In this document: positions 1 through 4,761 of the stretch, one piece after another
How the letters are laid out: each line of letters begins with the position of its first letter
Position numbering within the stretch: position 1 is the stretch's first letter
Source: Rhodospirillaceae bacterium
Lineage (GTDB): Bacteria > Pseudomonadota > Alphaproteobacteria > UBA8366 > GCA-2717185
Assembly (NCBI GenBank): GCA_018660965.1
Contig: JABJJH010000473.1
Location: forward strand, 1 to 9,311
Direction: 5' to 3'
DNA length: 9,311 bases
Position numbers and translations under genes: made by a program
Notes under the pieces: generated by a model
What the model saw: only the letters and a program-made list of their open reading frames with translations
Database searches by the model: none
Told to the model about the DNA's origin: nothing

Positions 1-91
1 CGTCGGCGAAGGGCTGATCGTTCGCCGCGAAGGTCGCAGCGGTGAAAAGACAACCCGCCGAGAAAAGAACGGCGAACAGAAATTTTCGCAT
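1..91 (-). CDS. Secreted protein of unknown function, N-terminal 30 codons only (runs off left edge)
   Basis: Read on the minus strand from ATG at 91-89, the frame is open to the window edge for 30 codons. The product starts MRKFLFAVLFSAG, with a positively charged start, a hydrophobic core of about 18 residues and a small-residue stretch (TFAAND) that looks like a signal peptidase I site near residues 22-24. A cysteine at residue 14 is preceded by SAG. That is a poor lipobox, because -3 is Ser and the hydrophobic core continues after it, so a lipoprotein is less likely. A good ribosome binding site, AGGGAG, lies about 7 bases upstream and begins inside the stop codon of the dehydratase gene. 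The two genes are therefore probably co-transcribed and coupled. The product is exported, but nothing visible identifies its function. Confidence 0.75.
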   Translation of the reverse strand, partial: MRKFLFAVLFSAGCLFTAATFAANDQPFAD

Positions 92-102
92 GGGGTTGCT
101 CC

Positions 103-393
103 CTAATTGGCAAGACCGTCTATGAACTTGGCGAGCGCGATGTCGCGGGTGCTGACCCCGCCGCAATCATGCGTCGTCAGTGTGATCTCAACCGAACCGT
201 ACACATTCGACCATTCGGGATGGTGGTCCATTTTTTCCGCCTGCATCGCAATTCGCGTCATGAACCCCCACGCGGCGTTGAAGCCGGCGAACCGGAACGA
301 TTTACAAATCGCGTCCCGGTCCCCGGAATTCGCCCACCCGTCGAGGGCGTCAAGCGCGGCGCGGCGCGCCGTATCGGTTAATTTTTGCACCAT
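103..393 (-). CDS. phhB: Pterin-4a-carbinolamine dehydratase (4a-hydroxytetrahydrobiopterin dehydratase)
   Basis: The 96-residue product matches the usual length and pattern of the cytoplasmic PCD/DCoH family. This family dehydrates 4a-hydroxytetrahydropterin after aromatic amino acid hydroxylation, and some bacterial members act in other pterin or molybdopterin contexts. Visible hallmarks are the KLTD start, the FRFAGF segment near residue 33, the catalytic DHHPEW motif with H57 and H58, and the third active-site histidine in TTHDCGG (H75), followed by STRDIALAKFID. An upstream in-frame GTG at 456 would add 21 residues, but it has no Shine-Dalgarno and no family counterpart, so I chose ATG 393, where the family normally begins. 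No phenylalanine hydroxylase gene is in view, so the physiological partner is unknown. The stop codon overlaps the ribosome binding site of the next, secreted-protein gene. Confidence 0.93.
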   Translation of the reverse strand: MVQKLTDTARRAALDALDGWANSGDRDAICKSFRFAGFNAAWGFMTRIAMQAEKMDHHPEWSNVYGSVEITLTTHDCGGVSTRDIALAKFIDGLAN

Positions 394-401
394 GAAATCC
401 A

Positions 402-431
402 ATTGTAGCGAAACACCGTCGGCTAGCGCAA
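402..431 (-). promoter_or_regulatory. Candidate promoter of the dehydratase gene, possibly giving a leaderless transcript
   Basis: On the minus strand TACAAT (407-402) matches five of six bases of the -10 consensus. It is preceded after 18 bases by TTGCGC (431-426), a weak -35. A start site about 7 bases downstream of TACAAT would fall at or next to the ATG at 393, giving little or no leader. This agrees with the lack of a convincing Shine-Dalgarno there. It is a match by eye only. Confidence 0.25.
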
Positions 432-527
432 ATTCATAAAAATAGAACAGATTCACGACGTTAAATGGGGCGCGCGAAATGCACCCTATTTAAAGTCGAC
501 CTGTTGTAGGCTATCGTCGGCGGCGCA

Positions 528-938
528 ATGTTCGACGCCGATCCACCCAGCCTCGCCGATTTCGAAGCCATGGCCGCCCAGGCGCTGGCGACGATCCCCG
601 ACCGCCTGCGCGTCCATCTTCGCGATGTGGTCGTGCGCGTCGAAGATTTCCCCAGCGAAGACACCTGCCGGGACATGGATTTAGACTCGCCGTTCGACCT
701 GCTCGGGCTCTACGACGGTGTCGCGTTGGACCACAAAAGCATCGGCGATTCCGGTGGCGTCGACATGATCTTCCTCTACCGGCGACCGCTTCTGGATTAT
801 TGGTGCGACCACGGCGGCGGCCTGTCCCACCTGGTGCGCCATGTGGTCATCCACGAAGTCGGGCATCATTTCGGCTTTTCTGACGCCGACATGGAAGCGC
901 TGGAGCGGGAAGCGCCGGAACAGGAAGCGCGGGACTAA
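528..938 (+). CDS. Zincin-type metallopeptidase family protein (DUF1025/PF06262)
   Basis: The 136-residue cytoplasmic protein carries HEVGHHFGFSD at residues 109-119. This is a complete HExxHxxGxxD zinc-binding and catalytic motif: H109 and H113 are zinc ligands, E110 is the general base and D119 is the likely third ligand. Family-typical blocks precede it: PSLADFEAMA near the start, VVVRVEDFPSED (35-46), SPFDLLGLYDG (54-63) and DMIFLYRRPLLDYW (79-92). Together they identify the small minigluzincin-like family that is very common in alphaproteobacteria and actinobacteria; its substrate is not known. The size is full length. There is no signal peptide. The gene stands alone on the plus strand, with a GC-rich, poor Shine-Dalgarno region (GGCGGCG) before the ATG. 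Its TAA overlaps the TAG of the convergent glycosylase-family gene by 4 bases. Confidence 0.93.
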   Translation: MFDADPPSLADFEAMAAQALATIPDRLRVHLRDVVVRVEDFPSEDTCRDMDLDSPFDLLGLYDGVALDHKSIGDSGGVDMIFLYRRPLLDYWCDHGGGLSHLVRHVVIHEVGHHFGFSDADMEALEREAPEQEARD

Positions 939-1528
939 ACCAGTTTGGACACCCGATCCCTGAGCATCGGCAGGACATCCGCTTCGAACCAGGGGTTCTT
1001 TTTGCGCCAACCCGTGTTGCGCCAGCTTGGATGCGGCAACGGGATATGGCGCGGCGCGTAGTCCCGCCACGCGGCGACGGTGTCCGTCAATGTGCGCTTG
1101 CGATCCTTGCCCAGATAACGCCGTTGCGCATACATCCCGACCAGCAAGACCAACTCGACATCCAACATCTGCGGCAGCAGCAAATCGTGCCACGCAGGCG
1201 CGCATTCGGGCCGGGGCGGTTTGTCGCCGCCGCGCGCCTGGACGCCGGGATAGCAAAACCCCATGGGCATGATCGCGACGCGGCTTTCGTCGTAAAACAC
1301 ATCCTTGTCGAGCGCCAACCACGCGCGCAACTGGTCGCCGCTGCGGTCGTTCCACGGCACGCCGGTTTCATGCACCCGGGTTCCCGGCGCCTGCCCGACG
1401 ATCAACAGCGTCGCCGACGCCGACGCGCGCACCACCGGGCGCGGACCAAGGGGTAAATCCGCCGCGCACAGATCGCATCGACGAATATCCGCCAATAGTA
1501 ATTTAAGGTCAGGCAGGTTACGCGGCAT
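935..1528 (-). CDS. Uracil-DNA glycosylase family protein with probable iron-sulfur cluster
   Basis: The 197-residue product has the family 4/5-like UDG fold signature: LLIVGQAPGTRVHETG (41-56) as motif 1, the GVPWNDRSGDQLRAWL block (56-71) and PHPSWRN (165-171) as the C-terminal DNA-facing motif. Four cysteines, C18 and C21 near the N-terminus and C92 and C109 in the middle, have the order and spacing expected of the [4Fe-4S] ligands of family 4 enzymes. Family members remove uracil or other deaminated bases from DNA. Motif 1 here reads GQAPG rather than family 4 GEAPG, so activity and substrate are uncertain. I chose ATG 1528 because the family alignment begins there. The longer frame back to 1672 only overlaps thpR and gives proline-rich, non-homologous sequence. 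The start overlaps the thpR stop by 11 bases, implying translational coupling. Confidence 0.87.
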   Translation of the reverse strand: MPRNLPDLKLLLADIRRCDLCAADLPLGPRPVVRASASATLLIVGQAPGTRVHETGVPWNDRSGDQLRAWLALDKDVFYDESRVAIMPMGFCYPGVQARGGDKPPRPECAPAWHDLLLPQMLDVELVLLVGMYAQRRYLGKDRKRTLTDTVAAWRDYAPRHIPLPHPSWRNTGWRKKNPWFEADVLPMLRDRVSKLV

Positions 1529-2063
1529 CTGACAAACCGTACTCGGCTTCGGGGGTGTAAATGGCGCCGGATCGGGACAGGAAACTGGAATACAGAACGA
1601 ACCGATCCACGGGAATGGGTCCGGTGTGGAAACCGGCATGGTTCCCGACATAGGCGTCGAGGCGCGCGCCATCGGGGCGCTTGAGACGGGCCATGGTCAC
1701 ATGAGGCGCATATTTCCGGTGTTCTTCCGTCAACCCGGCCCCCATCAACGCCACCTCGATTTTCGATTGCAGATGACCAAGCGCATCGCAGGCCGCGACG
1801 CCCGCCCATAATATGCGCGCCTTGGCGCCCTTGCCGAAATACCCAACGCCGGACAGTTCCACCGAAAACGCAGGCGCGCGAACCCGAAACAAGGCCGCGT
1901 CTATATCTCTCGCCACTCCTTGATCGACTTCGCCGATGAAGCGTAGGGACAGGTGATAGTTTTCCCGCGCAACCCATTTCGCGCCGGAGACGCCGCCGCG
2001 AAGATCATACAGTCGCGACCGGATGTCTTCGGGAATGGGGATGGCGGCGAACAACCGGATCAT
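1518..2063 (-). CDS. thpR: RNA 2',3'-cyclic phosphodiesterase (2'-5' RNA ligase family)
   Basis: The 181-residue protein is full length for bacterial ThpR/LigT, a cytoplasmic 2H phosphoesterase. These enzymes open 2',3'-cyclic phosphate RNA ends to 2'-phosphates and can join tRNA halves by a 2'-5' bond in vitro. The N-terminus MIRLFAAIPIPEDI is typical. Two catalytic H-x-T/S-x motifs are visible: HLSL at 37-40 (Ser in place of the commoner Thr) and HVTMAR starting at H121. FVLYSSFLSRSGAIYTPE near residues 155-172 is the usual C-terminal block. An AGGA Shine-Dalgarno sits 8 bases before the ATG, just beyond an 18-bp tandem duplication. The gene follows the FIST gene by 31 bases, and its stop overlaps the start of the glycosylase-family gene. 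Physiological substrates of bacterial ThpR are still unclear. Confidence 0.93.
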   Translation of the reverse strand: MIRLFAAIPIPEDIRSRLYDLRGGVSGAKWVARENYHLSLRFIGEVDQGVARDIDAALFRVRAPAFSVELSGVGYFGKGAKARILWAGVAACDALGHLQSKIEVALMGAGLTEEHRKYAPHVTMARLKRPDGARLDAYVGNHAGFHTGPIPVDRFVLYSSFLSRSGAIYTPEAEYGLSDAA

Positions 2064-2072
2064 GGCGCTGGT

Positions 2073-2104
2073 CCTGCTATAGAAACCCGGCCTGCTATAG
2101 AAAC
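2073..2104 (-). repeat. 18-bp-period tandem duplication across the FIST stop codon
   Basis: CCTGCTATAGAAAC occurs at 2073-2086 and again at 2091-2104, giving two perfect 14-base copies with an 18-base period. On the transcribed (minus) strand each reads GTTTCTATAGCAGG. The upstream copy carries the last codons and TAG of the FIST gene. The downstream copy lies wholly in the 31-base gap before thpR and ends just where the thpR Shine-Dalgarno begins. Confidence 0.9.
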
Positions 2105-3225
2105 AACGTCAGGACGCCGGTATAGCCGTACAGCCGGTCATGGCTGATTTCACCATTGGCGAAAAATCCGGCGAGGGGAAAATCGCCCAGTTCCTCGCGG
2201 ATCAACCCAAGCTCCTGACTGCCGGGGCCGAACTGGTTGGGCCCGCGCGCCACGCATGAAAAATACAACCCGCCGCGAATCGGTGACGCGCCCGCGCGGT
2301 GTTTGAGGTCGCGCGCCATGCGGCGCAAATCCTCGACGGCGGAATCGTGATCGCGGCGGCAAAACATGACCGAATCGCCGACGGATACATAATCGCCAAT
2401 GCCCACGGCGTCATGCGTGGGGTCGATTCCGGTCAGGTTGCGCACCAGATAATCGGCCGTATCCGAGCCCTTGACCGGCAGGGCGGCGAAAATATACCCT
2501 GCGATCCGCCGCAAATCGCGGGCCAGAACCTCGCCCACATCGACCTTCAACATCGCCAGCGCCGGTTCGCCGTCCAGCTCCAGAATGACATTCTGCTGCG
2601 CTTCCGTCACCGTGCGGATGGGGCCAATCGGGGAACAGCCCTGGGTCAATCCCGCCTGCACCGGCACGTCTTCCAGGGACAGCAACACCCCGGAAACATC
2701 GCCTTCCGCGACTTGATCCGCCAGTTGCGCCATGCGTCCGCGCGATGCGGTAAGGCCGCCAACCAGAAACCCGCTGGTGGCGCCGGACAACGCTTCCAGA
2801 CGTTCGGCCACACCTTGGGTTCCGGGGTCGGCGTGAACGACCCCCAGGGACGCCGCGACCGATGTCAGCCAGGCGCCGTGATCGGCGGTGACGCCGGAAA
2901 CGTCGTCGCGCGCGCCCGCGAACACCCGAAACGCGGAATCGGGAATTGGCGCGACCAAGACCGATATCGCCGGTTCGTCGAAATATTCCACCCCGGCGGC
3001 GCAAACGCCCATGCCGATGGTCCCAACCCAATGCGGCACGCCGGTGGCCTGACGTATGAAAACGGCGATGTCGTCGAAATCGCTGGCGTAAGCGTCGGTG
3101 ACATAGAGGAAACCCAGCCGATGCGCTGCGCTCAATGTGCCGAGCGCCATGACAATCGGGCCCATGGCTTCCTGCCATGTCGGCGCGGTCGCGTGCGCCG
3201 CCCTGAAGGTTTCCGTTTGCGTCAT
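2095..3225 (-). CDS. Stand-alone FIST sensory domain protein (FIST_N plus FIST_C)
   Basis: The 376-residue protein has both halves of the FIST module, roughly FIST_N at 30-200 and FIST_C at 205-360. FIST is a predicted small-molecule sensing domain, with amino acids proposed as ligands. Typical blocks are GTIGMGVCAAGVEYF near residue 68, SGFLVGGLTASRG near 150, QGCSPIGPIRTVTEA near 195, the YFSCVARGPNQFG block near 325, and the C-terminal GFFANGEISHDRLYGYTG. No kinase, GGDEF, methyl-accepting or helix-turn-helix domain is fused, and no transmembrane segment or signal peptide is visible, so it is a soluble single-module protein whose output partner is unknown. An AAGGA ribosome binding site lies 8 bases before the ATG. 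It follows tesA by 82 bases and precedes thpR by 31, suggesting one transcription unit. A long open antisense frame lies over it and is judged a shadow. Confidence 0.9.
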   Translation of the reverse strand: MTQTETFRAAHATAPTWQEAMGPIVMALGTLSAAHRLGFLYVTDAYASDFDDIAVFIRQATGVPHWVGTIGMGVCAAGVEYFDEPAISVLVAPIPDSAFRVFAGARDDVSGVTADHGAWLTSVAASLGVVHADPGTQGVAERLEALSGATSGFLVGGLTASRGRMAQLADQVAEGDVSGVLLSLEDVPVQAGLTQGCSPIGPIRTVTEAQQNVILELDGEPALAMLKVDVGEVLARDLRRIAGYIFAALPVKGSDTADYLVRNLTGIDPTHDAVGIGDYVSVGDSVMFCRRDHDSAVEDLRRMARDLKHRAGASPIRGGLYFSCVARGPNQFGPGSQELGLIREELGDFPLAGFFANGEISHDRLYGYTGVLTLFL

Positions 3226-3264
3226 GGGTCCGTTCCTTTTTCGTTACGGTTGTTTGAACCGTTG

Positions 3265-3324
3265 CGCCTGATTGGAATTCTTCCCCCCTAATTGGAGTTC
3301 TTCCCCCCTAATTGGAGTTCTTCC
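3265..3324 (-). repeat. Three 20-bp tandem repeats at the tesA 3' end
   Basis: The unit CCCCTAATTGGAGTTCTTCC (plus strand) occurs exactly at 3305-3324 and 3285-3304. A third copy with 17 of 20 matches is at 3265-3284. On the transcribed strand the first copy holds the last codons (WKNSN) and the TAG of tesA, and the other two fill most of the gap before the FIST gene. The 20-base period is not a multiple of three, so the copies do not extend the protein. Each contains a near-palindrome of the form GGA(A/G)-TTC-TTCC. Confidence 0.95.
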
Positions 3325-3997
3325 AAAGACGATATTCGTTTTGCACCAAGGGCGCCACGCCTTCAACGATCACGCCGACGCCCTTGGCGTTCGGGTGCAA
3401 TCCGTCCGGTAGGGTAAACGCCGGTTTCACCGCCACCCCTTCCAGAAAAAACGGATAGAACGTCACATTCCACGCGCTGGCGAGGGCGGGGAAAATCGCG
3501 TTGAAGGCGGTTTCATAGTCAACGCCCATGGACGGCGACGCCCGCATCCCCGTCAATAAAACACGCGCGCCCGTCGCAATGATCCGTTTGTAAATCCGGT
3601 CCAGATTCATTTTCGTCCACGCGGGATTGACCCCGCGCAACCCGTCATTGGCGCCCAGTTCAAGGATAACCAGATCCGGTTTTTCCACCAACAGCCAATC
3701 GATCCGCGCCAACCCACCCGCCGTGGTGTCGCCGGACACGCCTGCGTTGATGACCCGGACGGCGTGACCTTTGCTGCGAAGCATCACTTCCAGCCGCACG
3801 GGAAACGATTCCGCCGCCGCCAGCCCGTATCCCGCCGTCAGACTGTCGCCAAACGCCAGAACAACCATATCGCGCGCCCTCGTTTCAGCCCCCCTCGCCG
3901 GGACGGTCCGGGCGGCGATCAACACGACGACAATCGCAATTACAATTGCGCCGCCGTTGAAAAGCGTTTTTATGGAACCATATCGACCGAAAGCCAT
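3308..3997 (-). CDS. tesA: TesA-type SGNH/GDSL arylesterase / lysophospholipase
   Basis: The 229-residue protein has all four SGNH blocks: GDSLTAGYGL with catalytic S52, GVSGDTT with oxyanion G89, GANDG with N117, and LPDGLHPN with D198 and H201. These match TesA (thioesterase I / protease I / lysophospholipase L1), a periplasmic esterase acting on acyl thioesters and lysolipids. A hydrophobic segment at about 16-29 followed by ARTVPARGAE is a signal peptide with likely cleavage near residue 36. The mature length is normal for the family. A GAAGGG Shine-Dalgarno lies about 8 bases before the ATG. The gene diverges from the ABC transporter pair with only 41 bases between start codons, the same neighbourhood as E. 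coli tesA-ybbA-ybbP. The 3' end is part of a 20-bp tandem repeat, which leaves the reading frame intact. Confidence 0.95.
   Translation of the reverse strand: MAFGRYGSIKTLFNGGAIVIAIVVVLIAARTVPARGAETRARDMVVLAFGDSLTAGYGLAAAESFPVRLEVMLRSKGHAVRVINAGVSGDTTAGGLARIDWLLVEKPDLVILELGANDGLRGVNPAWTKMNLDRIYKRIIATGARVLLTGMRASPSMGVDYETAFNAIFPALASAWNVTFYPFFLEGVAVKPAFTLPDGLHPNAKGVGVIVEGVAPLVQNEYRLWKNSN
3957..3986 (+). promoter_or_regulatory. Candidate promoter of the ybbA-ybbP operon inside the tesA 5' end
   Basis: TTGAAA at 3957-3962 matches five of six -35 bases. With an 18-base spacer TATCGA (3981-3986) is a poor -10, and CATATC (3979-3984) is another candidate. Only 41 bases separate the two divergent start codons, so at least one of the two promoters must lie inside the opposing coding region. 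This is the best plus-strand match there, but it is weak. Confidence 0.25.
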
Positions 3998-4038
3998 TAT
4001 CGGAACCCTTCAACCTTGCGCGGCAACATCCATTCGCC

Positions 4039-4761
4039 ATGACCGTTTTCCAGCCCAATCCCCTTAACACGCCAGCGACCGACGCGCCCGTCATCGCGCT
4101 GAAAAACATCGTTCTTAATCTGACCAGCGCGGCGGGCGAGGTCAATATCCTGCGCGATGTCAGCCTGTCCGTCGATCCCGGACAAACCGTCGGTCTGGTC
4201 GGGCCGTCGGGCGCGGGCAAAACGTCGTTGTTGATGATCGTCGCCGGGCTTGAACAACCAACGGGGGGACGCGTCGTGGTTGGCGGTTACGATTACGATG
4301 GCCGGAACGAAGACGATCTCGCCCGCTTCCGCCGGGGCAATGTCGGCATCGTGTTCCAGGACTTCCACCTTATCGCCACGATGACGGCGCTGGAAAATGT
4401 CGCGTTGCCGCTGGAATTCGCCGGAGAACCGGACGCCTTCGCGCGCGCGGCGACCGCGCTGGACGCCGTTGGCCTTCAGGCGCGCACCGCGCATTATCCC
4501 GGTCAGCTATCCGGCGGCGAACAGCAACGCGTGGCGTTGGCGCGCGCCTTTGTTTCGAACCCGACGCTACTGCTCGCCGATGAACCGACAGGCAACCTCG
4601 ACCAGGATACGGGCGACCGCGTTATTGATCTGATGTTCGCCTTGTCGAGCGAACACGACACGACGATGTTGTTGATCACCCATGACCCGGCCATTGCGCA
4701 ACGCTGCGACCGGATTGTCCGCATCGTCGATGGCCGAATCGCCGCTCCGGACAGTACGTGA
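4039..4761 (+). CDS. ybbA: ABC transporter ATP-binding protein, YbbA/LolD type
   Basis: The 240-residue nucleotide-binding subunit is complete: Walker A GPSGAGKTS (55-63), Q-loop FQD with Q107, signature LSGGEQQRVALARA (157-170), Walker B LLLADEPTGNLD (177-188, D181 and catalytic E182) and H-loop H215 in LLITHD. The DEPTGNLD and FQDFHLI patterns place it in the LolD/MacB/FtsE class of ATPases, which pair with FtsX-like permeases and usually work as mechanotransmission devices rather than channels. It powers the permease encoded directly downstream, whose GTG overlaps this stop codon in GTGA. The first 17 residues are low in conservation. No clear Shine-Dalgarno precedes ATG 4039; a later start is not supported by a better site. 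YbbA is the best fit among LolD-like paralogues, because of the divergent tesA neighbour and the large paired permease. Confidence 0.94.
   Translation: MTVFQPNPLNTPATDAPVIALKNIVLNLTSAAGEVNILRDVSLSVDPGQTVGLVGPSGAGKTSLLMIVAGLEQPTGGRVVVGGYDYDGRNEDDLARFRRGNVGIVFQDFHLIATMTALENVALPLEFAGEPDAFARAATALDAVGLQARTAHYPGQLSGGEQQRVALARAFVSNPTLLLADEPTGNLDQDTGDRVIDLMFALSSEHDTTMLLITHDPAIAQRCDRIVRIVDGRIAAPDST

Noticed and set aside
101..110. CCCTAATTGG shared with the tesA repeat units
   Set aside because: It is probably coincidence: both genes end in Asn-stop (AATTAG read in reverse), and the similarity does not extend beyond about ten bases.
394..456. GTG-initiated 21-residue extension of the pterin dehydratase
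   Set aside because: There is no Shine-Dalgarno, and the extra residues have no counterpart in the family; ATG 393 gives the usual 96-residue size.
1529..1672. 48-residue upstream extension of the glycosylase-family protein
   Set aside because: The segment is proline- and serine-rich, lies wholly within thpR in another frame, and the family alignment begins at the ATG at 1528.
2299..3291. A 330-codon plus-strand open frame antisense to the FIST gene
   Set aside because: Its translation is rich in Arg, Gln, His and Gly with no recognisable family, while the opposite strand encodes a clear full-length FIST protein. Long antisense frames are expected in GC-rich DNA.
3231..3307. Stop-free frame continuing after the tesA TAG towards the FIST gene
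   Set aside because: It could suggest read-through, but the frame is different from that of the FIST gene, the sequence is repeat-derived, and a run of this length without stops is not rare at this GC content.
3935..3950. CGCAAT-TACA-ATTGCG inverted repeat upstream of ybbA
   Set aside because: It lies within tesA codons for the Ile/Ala/Val-rich signal peptide and is explained by repeated similar codons; it is also about 90 bases from the ybbA start.
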